Positions 44,039-52,885 of a stretch of 64,000 nucleotides of DNA are shown piece after piece. Both the position numbers and the translations under genes were made by a program. The notes beneath the pieces were generated by a model that ran no database searches, was not told where the DNA came from, and worked only from the letters and a program-made list of their open reading frames with translations. Position 1 is the first letter of the stretch. Each line of letters opens with the position of its first letter. The stretch is from the NCBI RefSeq assembly GCF_002434505.1, contig NZ_DJKE01000012.1, positions 124,001-188,000 on the forward strand. Reading direction: 5' to 3'. This stretch comes from Brevundimonas sp. UBA6550. GTDB taxonomy: Bacteria; Pseudomonadota; Alphaproteobacteria; Caulobacterales; Caulobacteraceae.

Positions 44039-44974
44039 ATGACCACCTGGACCCCGCACGACATCCCCGATCAGACCGGCAAGCTGGCCGTCGTCACCGG
44101 CGCGACCGGCGGGCTGGGGCTGGAGACCGCCCTGGTGCTGGCGGGCAAGGGCGCGGAGATCGTTCTGGCCGCCCGCAATCCGGCCAAGGGCGCCGAGGCC
44201 GAGCGGCTGATCCGCGCCCGGCATCCGGGCGCCGACGTGCGGTTCGATCCGCTGGACCTGGGCGACCTGGCCTCCGTCGCCGCCTTCGCCGACCGGCATC
44301 TGGACGCCGCCCGGCCCATCGACGTCCTGATCGACAATGCCGGCGTCATGGCCCTGCCCCGCCGCCACACCACCCAGGACGGGTTCGAGACCCAGTTCGG
44401 CGTCAACTATCTGGCGCATTTCGCACTGACCGGCCGGCTGCTGCCGCTGCTGATCGCCGGTCCGTCCAGGCCGGCTGGCGCGCGGGTGGTGCAGCTGTCC
44501 AGCATCGCCCACCGAGGGGGCCGCATCCATCTGGATGACCTGAACTTCACCTCCGGCTATCGCCCCTTCGCCGTCTATCAGCAGTCCAAACTGGCCATGC
44601 TGATGTTCGCCCTGGAGCTGCAGCGCCGCAGCGACGCCCACGGCTGGGGTCTGACCAGCGTGGCCGCCCACCCCGGCGTCGCGCGCACCGATCTGGTGGC
44701 CAATGGTCTGGGGGACGGCGGCGATCCGGCCGCCTGGGCGTCGCGCCTCTTCATCCGCCTGTTCGGCCAGTCCAGCGCCGCCGGCGCCCTGCCCAGTCTG
44801 ATGGCCGCCACCCTGCCCCAGGCCCGGCCCGGCGGCTATTATGGCCCGCAAGGGTTCCAGGAGCTGGCCGGATCGCCCGGTCCCGCCCGCATCGGCTCCC
44901 AGGCCAGGGACGAGGGCGTGGCCCGGCGTCTGTGGGCGGAATCCGAGGCCCTGACCGGCGTGCGCTACGGCTGA
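44039..44974 (+). CDS. short-chain dehydrogenase/reductase
   Basis: A 311-residue Rossmann-fold oxidoreductase. TGATGGLG is the NAD(P)-binding glycine motif (residues 21-28), followed by LIDNAGVMALP (NAG), Ser in VQLSSIAHRGG and the YxxxK pair in AVYQQSKLAM. It resembles the retinol-dehydrogenase-like SDR group; the substrate is unknown. ATG 44039 follows the glycine cleavage repeat; longer frame starts are in another open region and lack the family N-terminus. Confidence 0.9.
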   Translation: MTTWTPHDIPDQTGKLAVVTGATGGLGLETALVLAGKGAEIVLAARNPAKGAEAERLIRARHPGADVRFDPLDLGDLASVAAFADRHLDAARPIDVLIDNAGVMALPRRHTTQDGFETQFGVNYLAHFALTGRLLPLLIAGPSRPAGARVVQLSSIAHRGGRIHLDDLNFTSGYRPFAVYQQSKLAMLMFALELQRRSDAHGWGLTSVAAHPGVARTDLVANGLGDGGDPAAWASRLFIRLFGQSSAAGALPSLMAATLPQARPGGYYGPQGFQELAGSPGPARIGSQARDEGVARRLWAESEALTGVRYG

Positions 44975-45161
44975 TCCACGCCATGCCCCCAGATCGCCGC
45001 CGGATCATGAGCAAAGCTTAATCCGCATGACACCGATCCGCCATCGACGCGGGGCCTGATCGGCGTGTGGCGCGGTCGTCACGGTCGCCCTTTCCTTTCC
45101 CGACGAGGGATCGCGCGACCGAGGCGACCGTTGTCACACCGACCGTGGCTTCCCATCTGGC

Positions 45162-45572
45162 GTGTTCGTGACCTCCCTGCCTGTCGCCCTCCCCCCGTTC
45201 GCCAAGCCCCGCAGCCGCACGCTGCGGACGGTTCGACGCTGGGCGCTGATGATCGGCGGGCTTCTGGTCGTGCTGCTGGGCCTATTGATCGCCCCCCTGC
45301 CCGGCCCCGGGGGCGTTCCGGTCATGGCGGTCGGCCTGATCCTGATCCTGAAAAGCTCGTTCTGGGCCAAGCGTCAGTTCATCCGCGCCCAATACGCCCG
45401 GCCCAAATGGGTCTATCCCTTCCGTCGCCTGATGCGAAAGAAGCCCGAGTTCGCGCCCGTCTTCTGGCAACAGGCGCTGCGGGCCGAGAAGGTGGTCGTC
45501 AAACGGTCGGGCCGTCGCCTGTCGCGCGGCCGCAAACAGTTGCGGCGCTATTTCCGCAAACTGTTCCGGTAG
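45162..45572 (+). CDS. small membrane protein with PGPG motif
   Basis: A 136-residue protein with two hydrophobic helices flanking APLPGPGGVPV (residues 42-52, helix one WALMIGGLLVVLLGLLIAPL) and a strongly basic C-terminus (KRSGRRLSRGRKQLRRYFRKLFR). This matches PGPGW-type putative transmembrane proteins of unknown role. The start is GTG; two candidates (45162, 45168) exist and the choice is uncertain. The 187-nt gap before it holds nothing recognised. A stem-loop follows the stop. Confidence 0.65.
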   Translation: MFVTSLPVALPPFAKPRSRTLRTVRRWALMIGGLLVVLLGLLIAPLPGPGGVPVMAVGLILILKSSFWAKRQFIRAQYARPKWVYPFRRLMRKKPEFAPVFWQQALRAEKVVVKRSGRRLSRGRKQLRRYFRKLFR

Positions 45573-45586
45573 TTGACGCCGATCTC

Positions 45587-45608
45587 GCGGTTGCGTTGCT
45601 GCAACCGC
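45587..45608 (+). terminator. Stem-loop after the PGPG membrane protein gene
   Basis: gcggttgc (45587-45594) pairs perfectly with gcaaccgc (45601-45608) over a 6-nt loop, 14 nt after the stop. No T tract, so termination is only probable. Confidence 0.4.
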
Positions 45609-45704
45609 TAACCACGGCATCGTGAACCCGGCCGCCCTCGGACAGGCGTATCCTGACCCAGCGTTATCAGAGAACCACTCAAGGCGTTGGGAGGCGCTAA
45701 GGTC

Positions 45705-46175
45705 ATGATGTCACGCGTACAAAAGGGTCTGATCGCCGGGGTTGCGGCGACCGCGGCCGCCTCGCTGCTCGAAATCCCCAATATGTTCCTGAACTGGTTC
45801 GACCCGTTCCAGGGCGTCATCGCCTCGATGATCGGCATGCCCGGCAATCTGGCGATGGGCTGGGTGATCCACCTGATCAGCGGGGTCTTCATCCTGGGGC
45901 CGCTGTTCGCGATCCTGTGTCCCCGACTGCCGACCGACACGCCCGAAACCAAGGGCATCGTCTTCGCGGTCGGCGCCTGGATCATCATGATGGCCGCCAT
46001 CGTGATGTTCGGAAACTATCGCACCTTCACCGCCGGCGCGGGCTTCGGCACCTTCGCCTGGCTGCTGGTCACCCATGCGGTGTTCGGCATCGTGCTGGGC
46101 AATGTCTATGCCCGGCTGGTGAGCCGCGACAAGCGGATGGGCGCGACCGTCATCGGCGGCGCGCCCGCCCACTGA
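45705..46175 (+). CDS. four-helix membrane protein of unknown function (DUF6789-like)
   Basis: A 156-residue integral membrane protein with four hydrophobic helices (GLIAGVAATAAASLL, AMGWVIHLISGVFILGPLFAI, VGAWIIMMAAIVMF, FAWLLVTHAVFGIVLGNVYARL). The pattern resembles DUF6789. ATG 45705 is chosen, with aagg upstream; ATG 45708 and TTG 45687 are alternatives. Followed by a strong bidirectional terminator. Confidence 0.65.
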   Translation: MMSRVQKGLIAGVAATAAASLLEIPNMFLNWFDPFQGVIASMIGMPGNLAMGWVIHLISGVFILGPLFAILCPRLPTDTPETKGIVFAVGAWIIMMAAIVMFGNYRTFTAGAGFGTFAWLLVTHAVFGIVLGNVYARLVSRDKRMGATVIGGAPAH

Positions 46176-46197
46176 CGCTCGCCTGAGGCGACCATAG

Positions 46198-46235
46198 AAA
46201 AAGGCCCCCGACGTCGCCGTCGGGGGCCTTTGTTG
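46198..46235. terminator. Bidirectional terminator between the membrane-protein gene and the F0 operon
   Basis: aaggcccccgacg (46201-46213) pairs with cgtcgggggcctt (46218-46230). A-rich sequence lies on the left and T-rich on the right, so it can stop both the plus-strand gene and the minus-strand ATP synthase transcripts. Confidence 0.9.
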
Positions 46236-46254
46236 TCTTCGGACCAACCAGCCC

Positions 46255-46770
46255 TCAGTTCAGGCGGTCGCCGATCTGGGCGATGGCGCCGTCCAGCAGC
46301 GGGTCCTTGGCGCCCGAGGCCAGGCGCGTGGCCAGGATCTGCTCGGCGGACCGGGCGGCCAGGTCGGCGGCGGCCGCCTTGACCTCGGCGGAGGCCTGGG
46401 CCTCGGCCTGGGCGATGCGGTTCTCGGCCATGGTCTGACGGCGGGCCAGGGTCTCTTCCAGCTTGACCTTGGTCTCGGCTTCCAGGCGACGGGCGTCGGC
46501 TTCGGCCTGGGCCATCATCTCGGCGGCCTGGGCCTCGGCCTCGGCCTTCTCCTTGCGGATCTGGGCCAGCAGGGCCTCGGCCTCGGCGCGCAGGCGGGCG
46601 GCCTCGTCCAGGTCGGCCTGGATCTTGACGGCCTTGGCGTCCAGCGCCTTGGCGGCGATCTTGGGCACGCCGGCGGCGACCAGAACGCCGAAGAACAGGA
46701 TCAGGCCGATCCCGACCCAGATCTCCGCATTGGCGAAGCTCCAGATGCCGTGCTCGAAGATCAGGTTCAT
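46255..46770 (-). CDS. atpF: F0F1 ATP synthase subunit b
   Basis: A 171-residue peripheral-stalk protein: one membrane helix (EIWVGIGLILFFGVLVAAG, residues 17-35) and a long Ala/Glu/Lys-rich coiled coil. It dimerises or pairs with b' and ties F1 to F0. ATG 46770 overlaps the b' stop (TGATG). Last gene of the F0 group here; the alpha-proteobacterial atp genes for F1 are elsewhere. Confidence 0.95.
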   Translation of the reverse strand: MNLIFEHGIWSFANAEIWVGIGLILFFGVLVAAGVPKIAAKALDAKAVKIQADLDEAARLRAEAEALLAQIRKEKAEAEAQAAEMMAQAEADARRLEAETKVKLEETLARRQTMAENRIAQAEAQASAEVKAAAADLAARSAEQILATRLASGAKDPLLDGAIAQIGDRLN

Positions 46771-47342
46771 CAGGCGGCTCCCTTGACGGCGGCCAGTTCG
46801 GCGGCGGTCGCGCCCTTGCCGGTCAGACGCTCGACCATGGCGGCGGTCGTGTCGGCGGCGATGGTGGAGACATTGCTCATGGCGGCGTCGCGCGTCTTGC
46901 CGATGGCGGCCTCGGCCTCGGCGATGCGGGCGTTGACGACCGCCTCTTCCGCAGCCTGACGGGCGTTGGCCTCTTCGGCGACGCGGGCCTTGGCGGCGGC
47001 GGCCATGGCGCGGGCGTCGGCGCGGGCCTTGGCGACCTCGGCCTGGGCTTCGGCGGCCTGGCCGGCGGCCTCGGCCTGAACCTGCCGCGCGGTGGCGACG
47101 GCGTTGGAAATGGTGTCGGCCCGCTCATCCATCACCTTGCGAAGGCGCGGAGCGAAGACCTTGGAGACCAGGACGTACAGGATGACGAACAGGATCAGCA
47201 GATAGCCGATCTGGCCCGCCCAATGTTCGAACTGGAATTGCGGCAGGCCGCCCGAGCCGTGCTCGGCGGGGGTCGCCGTCTCGGCGTGCAGGTCCGCTTC
47301 GACCGAAGGCGGGACCGCGTCGATGGTGTGGGTGCTGGCCAT
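46770..47342 (-). CDS. atpG: F0F1 ATP synthase subunit b'
   Basis: A 190-residue b' subunit (also called atpX or atpF2). The N-terminal linker is followed by IGYLLILFVILYVLVSKVFAPRLRKVMDERADTI (membrane helix and stalk start) and a long coiled coil. A second, b'-type gene is typical of alphaproteobacteria and phototrophs. ATG 47342; its stop overlaps atpF. Confidence 0.93.
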   Translation of the reverse strand: MASTHTIDAVPPSVEADLHAETATPAEHGSGGLPQFQFEHWAGQIGYLLILFVILYVLVSKVFAPRLRKVMDERADTISNAVATARQVQAEAAGQAAEAQAEVAKARADARAMAAAAKARVAEEANARQAAEEAVVNARIAEAEAAIGKTRDAAMSNVSTIAADTTAAMVERLTGKGATAAELAAVKGAA

Positions 47343-47410
47343 GAACCGTCTGCTGCAGAATCAGATGAAGCGGCGCGCGGGCGAACCCCGCGCGCCGTGA
47401 TCGGCCGATA

Positions 47411-47635
47411 TCAGCCGAAGATCATCAGGATGCCGAGCACGAAGGCCAGGATGCCCAGGGCTTCGGCCAGGGCGGCGCCGACGAACAGGTTGCCCACTTG
47501 GCCGGCGGCGGCCGAGGGGTTGCGCAGGGCGCCGGCCAGGAACTGGCCGAAGATGTTGCCCACGCCCAGGGCCGAACCGATCATGCCCAGGGTGGCGAGA
47601 CCAGCGCCGATGTACTTCGCGGCTTCAGCGTCCAT
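47411..47635 (-). CDS. atpE: F0F1 ATP synthase subunit c
   Basis: A 74-residue hairpin of two helices forming the c-ring. [26 protein letters not shown] includes the glycine-rich first helix, and the proton-binding Glu sits in [29 protein letters not shown] is the polar loop. Length typical; 57 nt after atpB. Confidence 0.97.
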   Translation of the reverse strand: MDAEAAKYIGAGLATLGMIGSALGVGNIFGQFLAGALRNPSAAAGQVGNLFVGAALAEALGILAFVLGILMIFG

Positions 47636-47692
47636 GATTGTATTCCTAGATTAAAGTCGTTGGTGGTTGGGGTGAAGAGACTGGTCCGGCCC

Positions 47693-48478
47693 TTAGTGGG
47701 CGTGGTCCAGGTTGACCACATCGTTGAGATAGATGCAGGCCAGAACGGCGAAGACGAAGGCCTGAAGGAAGGCCACCAGGAACTCCAGCGCGGTCAGGGC
47801 GACGACCATGCCCAGCGACAGGGCCGCGACCGGGAAGGCCAGCAGACCGATGCCGCCGCCCAGGCCCAACAGGCCCAGCGACACGACGAAGCCGGCGAAG
47901 ATCTTCAGCGCGACGTGACCGCCCAGCATATTGCCGAACAGACGCAGCGCCAGGGTCACCGGGCGAAGCAGGAAGGAGACGAACTCGATCAGACCCACGA
48001 CCGGGCGCAGCAGCAGCGGCGCGCCCATGGGCCAGAACAGCTTGAAGAAGCCCAGGCCGTTCTTGGCGAAACCGACCACCAGCACCAAGCCGAAGGTGAT
48101 CAGGGCGAAGGTGGCGGTGATGGCCAGCTGCGACGTCGCCGTGAAGGTCAGGAACAGACCCAGGATGTTCATGCCCAGGATCAGGATGAACAGGGTGAAG
48201 ACGAACGGGAAATATTTGCGGCCGTCATGACCGATGATGGAATCGGCCAGATTGTCGATCAGGCCGAACACGCCCTCGCCCGCGGCCTGAAGGCGGCCCG
48301 GCACGATCTTGGCGTTCGACGTCACGGCGGTCAGGAAGCCCACGATCAGCAGGAAGGCGACGGTCATGGCGATGTGCGAATTGGTGATCGCCAGATCGAC
48401 GGTCCCCACCACGGGCAGGGTCACGTCGCCAAGGTCGACGACCTTCTGAATCTGAAACTGATGAATCGGATCGGCCAT
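47693..48478 (-). CDS. atpB: F0F1 ATP synthase subunit a
   Basis: A 261-residue membrane protein with 5-6 helices. The proton-channel Arg is expected in SLLRPVTLALRLFGNMLGGH (LRLFGNMLGGH, conserved Arg). NSHIAMTVAFLLIVGFL and FVFAVLACIYLNDVVNLDHAH are typical. It follows atpI with a 6-nt gap. Confidence 0.96.
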   Translation of the reverse strand: MADPIHQFQIQKVVDLGDVTLPVVGTVDLAITNSHIAMTVAFLLIVGFLTAVTSNAKIVPGRLQAAGEGVFGLIDNLADSIIGHDGRKYFPFVFTLFILILGMNILGLFLTFTATSQLAITATFALITFGLVLVVGFAKNGLGFFKLFWPMGAPLLLRPVVGLIEFVSFLLRPVTLALRLFGNMLGGHVALKIFAGFVVSLGLLGLGGGIGLLAFPVAALSLGMVVALTALEFLVAFLQAFVFAVLACIYLNDVVNLDHAH

Positions 48479-48484
48479 GAAGCC

Positions 48485-48844
48485 CTATCGTTCCCCGTCT
48501 TCGTCGGCCTCGACATAGGGTTCGGCCGGAGCCGATGTTCCCAACGCCTTGGCCTGCGCCATCAGCCGGTTGGCTGTGCGACGCGCCATGTAAATCGACA
48601 AGGCGAAGCCCAGAAGGACCCCGCCGATCAAACCCCACGGGCGGGTCCCGAAGACCCAATCCGCGATGAAACCGAACGCCAGACCCACGAAGACCCCGCC
48701 GAGAAGCTCGGCGATGATCTTGTAGGCCTGACCCGACACCTGATGGCCGGTCAGCTCGGCGGATTTCTCCGCCGTGGTCCGCGCCTCCAATGCGGATGCG
48801 CTCTCTTGGAGGCGTTTGATCGCCTCTTCGCGCGATTCCGACAT
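48485..48844 (-). CDS. atpI: ATP synthase assembly protein AtpI
   Basis: A 119-residue small membrane protein with two helices (IIAELLGGVFVGLAFGFIADWVF and PWGLIGGVLLGFALSIYMARR). AtpI helps assemble the c-ring. ATG 48844 is used; a longer TTG start at 48868 adds eight residues and cannot be excluded. It is the first gene of the minus-strand F0 group; the divergent promoter region (48869-49095) shared with ispH shows no recognised motif. Confidence 0.88.
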   Translation of the reverse strand: MSESREEAIKRLQESASALEARTTAEKSAELTGHQVSGQAYKIIAELLGGVFVGLAFGFIADWVFGTRPWGLIGGVLLGFALSIYMARRTANRLMAQAKALGTSAPAEPYVEADEDGER

Positions 48845-49095
48845 AGGGGACAGGACCTGTGTGCTCAACGTCCGGACGGTGGGTCCGAACGGGTCTGAAT
48901 TCGGCGCGGAAACTAATCGTGAGCGGCCATCAGGTCAAGGCGTCGTGATTAGCGGCTAAGCCCCAGGAAATGCTCGACTTTCCGCGTCTGTGGACAAGCC
49001 GTGACGATGCGCCGCTGTCGCAGGCGACAGAATCCCGCCTCATGCGCGCCGCCTCGACATGGCGATGCGGCGTGGAAACGACTAGGTTCCGGCCC

Positions 49096-50067
49096 ATGAA
49101 CGCCCACGTCCCGCCGCCTGCGCCCTCGCCCCGTCCGATCACCGTGCGCCTGGCGACGCCGCGCGGCTTCTGCGCCGGGGTGGATCGGGCGATCCAGATC
49201 GTGGAGCGGGCCATCGAGAAATACGGCGCCCCCGTCTATGTGCGCCACGAGATCGTCCACAACCGCCATGTGGTCGAGCGGCTGAAGGCCATGGGCGCCG
49301 TCTTCGTCAAGGAGCTGGACGAATGCCCGGACGACCGCCCGGTGGTCTTCTCCGCCCACGGCGTGCCCAAGTCGGTGCCCGCCAACGCCCGCGCCCGCGA
49401 CCTGCTGTTCCTGGACGCCACCTGCCCCCTGGTGTCCAAGGTCCATGTCGAGGCCGAGCGCCACCACGCCGCCGGCAAGCACATCATACTGATCGGCCAT
49501 GCGGGCCACCCGGAGGTGATCGGCACCATGGGCCAGCTGCCGCCCGGCGCCATCAGCCTGGTCGAGACCGAGCAGGACGCCGAACGGTTCCAGCGGCCCG
49601 GCGACGCCCCCCTGGCCTATGCGACCCAGACCACCCTGTCGGTGGACGACACCGCCGGCATATTGAAGGTGCTGAAGCGCCGCTTCCCCGAACTGCCCGA
49701 TCCGCACAAGGAAGACATCTGCTACGCCACCACCAACCGCCAGGACGCGGTAAAGGTGCTGGGCGAGGGTTGCGAACTGGTGCTGGTGGTGGGGTCCAAG
49801 AACTCGTCCAACTCGGCCCGGCTGGTCGAGGTGGCCATGCGCGCGGGCGCCCGCGCCGCCTATCTGGTGGACGACGCCTCGCAGGTGGACTGGGCCTGGT
49901 TCGACGGGGTGGACACGGTCGGCGTCACCGCCGGCGCCTCGGCGCCCGAACCGCTGATCGCCGCCCTGGTCGACGCCATCCGCGCCCGGTTCGACGCCAC
50001 GGTGACCGAGGACGCCGGCGCGCGCGAAACCGTGACCTTCAAACTGCCGCGTCTTCTGACGGCCTGA
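49096..50067 (+). CDS. ispH: 4-hydroxy-3-methylbut-2-enyl diphosphate reductase
   Basis: A 323-residue iron-sulfur enzyme, last step of the MEP isoprenoid pathway, producing IPP and DMAPP. The three cluster cysteines are Cys26 ([11 protein letters not shown]), Cys in [11 protein letters not shown] and Cys in [23 protein letters not shown] and [15 protein letters not shown] are typical. ATG 49096 gives the usual N-terminus; the open upstream region is not conserved. Confidence 0.97.
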   Translation: MNAHVPPPAPSPRPITVRLATPRGFCAGVDRAIQIVERAIEKYGAPVYVRHEIVHNRHVVERLKAMGAVFVKELDECPDDRPVVFSAHGVPKSVPANARARDLLFLDATCPLVSKVHVEAERHHAAGKHIILIGHAGHPEVIGTMGQLPPGAISLVETEQDAERFQRPGDAPLAYATQTTLSVDDTAGILKVLKRRFPELPDPHKEDICYATTNRQDAVKVLGEGCELVLVVGSKNSSNSARLVEVAMRAGARAAYLVDDASQVDWAWFDGVDTVGVTAGASAPEPLIAALVDAIRARFDATVTEDAGARETVTFKLPRLLTA

Positions 50068-50135
50068 ACGGGTCCATGCCAGGTCGGGCGTCGTGTGGTA
50101 GAAGCACGCTCGTCCATTCGCTGTGGAGAACCGCC

Positions 50136-50384
50136 ATGATCAAACGCGCCCTGTCCGTCGCCCTGCCTTTGGCCGCCCTGGCCGCCTGTGCGCAGCCGCC
50201 GGGCGATGTCGGCGCGAAGCCGGTCGGCATGGTCAATCCCGCCTCCAAATACTGCGGCGACATCGGCGGGCGGCTGGAGATCCGCACCGGCGCCGACGGC
50301 GGCCAGACGGGCATGTGCCATCTGCCCGACGGCCGCGTCGTGGAGGAATGGGCGCTGTTCCGAAGCGCCCGCCCGCAGTCCTGA
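50136..50384 (+). CDS. DUF333 lipoprotein
   Basis: An 82-residue small lipoprotein (signal MIKRALSVALPLAALAACAQ, Cys18). NPASKYCGDIGGRLEIRT, GQTGMCHLPDGRVVEEWALFR matches DUF333, a small Cys-containing periplasmic domain of unknown role. ATG 50136 has tggagaa upstream. It is convergent with the histidine kinase, ending 11 nt before the kinase's stop codon. Confidence 0.8.
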   Translation: MIKRALSVALPLAALAACAQPPGDVGAKPVGMVNPASKYCGDIGGRLEIRTGADGGQTGMCHLPDGRVVEEWALFRSARPQS

Positions 50385-50394
50385 CCGACCGGCG

Positions 50395-52002
50395 CTAGGC
50401 GCGCGCCAGCGGCAGGGGAACGCGGAACAGGCTGCCCACGCCCGGCGTGGACACCACCTCGATCTTGCCGCCCATCAGCACCGCCAGCCCATGGGCGGCG
50501 GTCAGCCCCAGCCCCAGCCCCTCGGCGGTGCGGGTGCTGCTCTCGTCGCCCTGGGTGAAGGCGTCGAACAGGCGCGTCACCTCGTCGGGCGTCATGCCCG
50601 GCCCGGTGTCCTCGACCTCCAGCACCAGATCGTCGTCGGCGCGGGCGCGCAGCGTCACATGGCCCGACCGGGTGAAGCGCACCGCATTGTCGGCCAGGGC
50701 GGCCAGCATCTTTTCGATATGGACGGGGTCGCCCAGCCATTCGCCCTCGACCGCATCGACGTGCAGGGCCAAGCCCTTGGTGGCCGCCGTGCCTTCGAAA
50801 TCGTTGGCGACCCGCTGCAGCAGATTGTCGGCGCGGAAGGGGCGTCGTTCCAGCATCACCGAACCGTCGCGCAGCCGCACCACGTCCAGCAACTCCTCGA
50901 CCAGCCGCAGCTGCTGACGGCCCGACGCCTTCAGGATTTCCAGCCGTTCGCGCTGTTGCGGCGTGATGGCGTCCGCGCCGATCACCTCGGCCATGCCCAG
51001 GACGCCGTTCAGCGGCGTGCGCAGTTCGTGGCTGACGTTGGACAGGAACCGCGTCTTGGCCTGGTTCGCCGCTTCCGCCTTGTCCAGCGCCGCCGACAGG
51101 GCGGCTTCCGATGCGCGCAGGCGCCGGATGTCCTGCGCCACCCGCCACAGCAGGGCGCCGCCGCCCACCAGCAACAGCGTCAGCAGCATCAGCAGCAGCG
51201 GCCCGGCCTGACGCAGGATGTCCGCGCCCGGCCGTTCCGGCGTCCAGACGATCCGGCCCAGCAGCACGCCGTTGGGATCGCGGATGTCCACCGCCTCGCG
51301 CCCCTGGGGCGGCGGCGCATCGCCGATGGAGAAGGCGGGATCGACCAGGCCGAGACGGTCGTGAATCTGCGGAATGATGGTGTCGAAGCGCTTGAACGAC
51401 GCCACCGCCGGATCCGACGCCGGGACCTGCCCCTTCAGCGTGTGCCGCACGATGGTCGAGGTTCCCATCAGATAGACGGTCCCGTCCACCTTCACGATCG
51501 CGGGTTTCAGCGTCACGGCGTCCAGCGCCACGGTCGAACGGTCGCGCCGCGCCGCCGCCGCTCTCAGCGCATCGACGATGGGGCGCGCGGACCGGGCGAA
51601 GGGGTCGGCGGCGTCCGCCCCGGCCGGTCCGCCGTTCTTGGAGATGCGAAACAGCCGGCCGGCGTCGTCATACCCCAGCGTAACGGGCAGTTTGCTCTGC
51701 GCCTCGTAATAGCCGCCCAGATGCCGGTCCCACCACACGACGTCGCCCTGTCCCGTCATATGGTCGACCGCGTCGTCCCAGACCGAGGCGGTGGTCAGAT
51801 CCTCGCCTATGGCCTGCAGGGCGCGGGCGACGCGACGCTCGACCAGCTTCTGTTCCTTGACGGCCTGGTGCGCGTCGATGGCCTGGCTGACGACCGCCAG
51901 AACCGCGATCATGCCGGCCATCGACCCGATCAGCAGGATCGCCGCGATGCGGAAGGCGGCCCACGCTTGAGGGCCCGATTTTGAAGCAACGCCACGAGAC
52001 AT
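50395..52002 (-). CDS. sensor histidine kinase with CHASE4-type sensor region
   Basis: A 535-residue inner-membrane kinase. TM1 (about residues 15-38) precedes a periplasmic CHASE4-like domain (QKLVERRVARALQAIGEDLTTASVWDDAVDHM...VWWDRHLGGYY), TM2 is GPLLLMLLTLLLVGGGALLW (residues about 265-284). HisKA has FLSNVSHELRTPLNG with the phospho-acceptor His; the ATPase domain has DNAVRF (N-box), EDTGPGMT (G1) and EGLGLGLTAAH (G2). The response regulator is not adjacent. ATG 52002 is used rather than TTG 52008. Confidence 0.92.
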   Translation of the reverse strand: MSRGVASKSGPQAWAAFRIAAILLIGSMAGMIAVLAVVSQAIDAHQAVKEQKLVERRVARALQAIGEDLTTASVWDDAVDHMTGQGDVVWWDRHLGGYYEAQSKLPVTLGYDDAGRLFRISKNGGPAGADAADPFARSARPIVDALRAAAARRDRSTVALDAVTLKPAIVKVDGTVYLMGTSTIVRHTLKGQVPASDPAVASFKRFDTIIPQIHDRLGLVDPAFSIGDAPPPQGREAVDIRDPNGVLLGRIVWTPERPGADILRQAGPLLLMLLTLLLVGGGALLWRVAQDIRRLRASEAALSAALDKAEAANQAKTRFLSNVSHELRTPLNGVLGMAEVIGADAITPQQRERLEILKASGRQQLRLVEELLDVVRLRDGSVMLERRPFRADNLLQRVANDFEGTAATKGLALHVDAVEGEWLGDPVHIEKMLAALADNAVRFTRSGHVTLRARADDDLVLEVEDTGPGMTPDEVTRLFDAFTQGDESSTRTAEGLGLGLTAAHGLAVLMGGKIEVVSTPGVGSLFRVPLPLARA

Positions 52003-52066
52003 GACCAACCGCTACCATTGGCCCGATAAGACAAGATGAACGCCCCGCGCCCCGGCGAGGCTTGGA

Positions 52067-52738
52067 TCAGCGGTCGTCGTTGACGAAGTCCTGGGCGAAC
52101 TCGGGCGCCTCGTCCTCGATGGGCAGGGTTCCGTCCTCGTCGTCGGCCTCGGAGGCGCGGCTGGGATCGGGAACCTCGAACCCGACCGGCAGCGACAGGT
52201 CCAACAGGCCCGCCGCCTTCATCTCCTGCACGCCCGGCAGGTCGTACAGGGTCGCCAGGCCGAAATGCTCCAGGAAGCGGTCGGTCGTCGCATAGGTCAC
52301 GGGCCGCCCCGGCGTCCGCCTGCGTCCGCGCAACCGCACGAAGCCCATCTCCAGCAACAGGTCCAGCGTGCCTTTTGAGATGCTGACGCCGCGCACGCTC
52401 TCGATCTCGGCGCGGGTGACGGGCTGGTGATAGGCGATGATGGCCAGGGTCTCCAGGGCGGCCTTGGACAGGCGGCGCGGCTCCTCGCGCTCCTGGGTCA
52501 TCATGAAGGCCAGGTCCGGCGCCGTGCGGAACCGCCAGCGGTCGGCGACGCACTCCAGCTCCACCCCCCGTCCCTCGTAACGGGCGCGCAAGGCCGCGAT
52601 GGCGCGCGCGACATTGCAGTTCTCGGGCAGGCGAGCGGCGATCTCGGCGGCGGTCAACGGCCCGGCGGCGGCGAACAGCAGGGCCTCGACCCGGCGCTCG
52701 ATCTCGGCCTCGTCGGGCTGGAAGGACAGGTCAGACAT
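52067..52738 (-). CDS. scpB: segregation and condensation protein B
   Basis: A 223-residue kleisin-associated winged-helix protein that partners ScpA and SMC in chromosome compaction. EIERRVEALLFAAAGPLTAAEIAARLPEN and LSKAALETLAIIAYHQPVTRAEIESVRGVSISKGTLDLLLEMGFVRLRGRRRTPGRPVTYATTDRFLEHFGL are the family's two winged helices. Acidic C-terminus. Separated from scpA by a family C repeat. Confidence 0.95.
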   Translation of the reverse strand: MSDLSFQPDEAEIERRVEALLFAAAGPLTAAEIAARLPENCNVARAIAALRARYEGRGVELECVADRWRFRTAPDLAFMMTQEREEPRRLSKAALETLAIIAYHQPVTRAEIESVRGVSISKGTLDLLLEMGFVRLRGRRRTPGRPVTYATTDRFLEHFGLATLYDLPGVQEMKAAGLLDLSLPVGFEVPDPSRASEADDEDGTLPIEDEAPEFAQDFVNDDR

Positions 52739-52746
52739 CCGAATAT

Positions 52747-52874
52747 CCGCTCATCCCGGCGAAAGCCGGGACCCAGCACTTTGGGCGAAAGCTGCATGGG
52801 CCTAGAGGTCTGCGGTCATCCGACGCATTGGCGATGCGAAAGGCCTGGGTCCCGGCTTTCGCCGGGATGAGCGG
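52747..52874. repeat. Palindromic intergenic element, family C, copy 2 (between scpA and scpB)
   Basis: ccgctcatcccggcgaaag with ccgggacccagc on the left, and ctgggtcccgg with ctttcgccgggatgagcgg on the right, match copy 1 (40733) closely. It sits 11 nt downstream of the scpA stop and 8 nt upstream of the scpB start on the minus strand. Confidence 0.9.
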
Positions 52875-52885
52875 AACGAGCGTGT

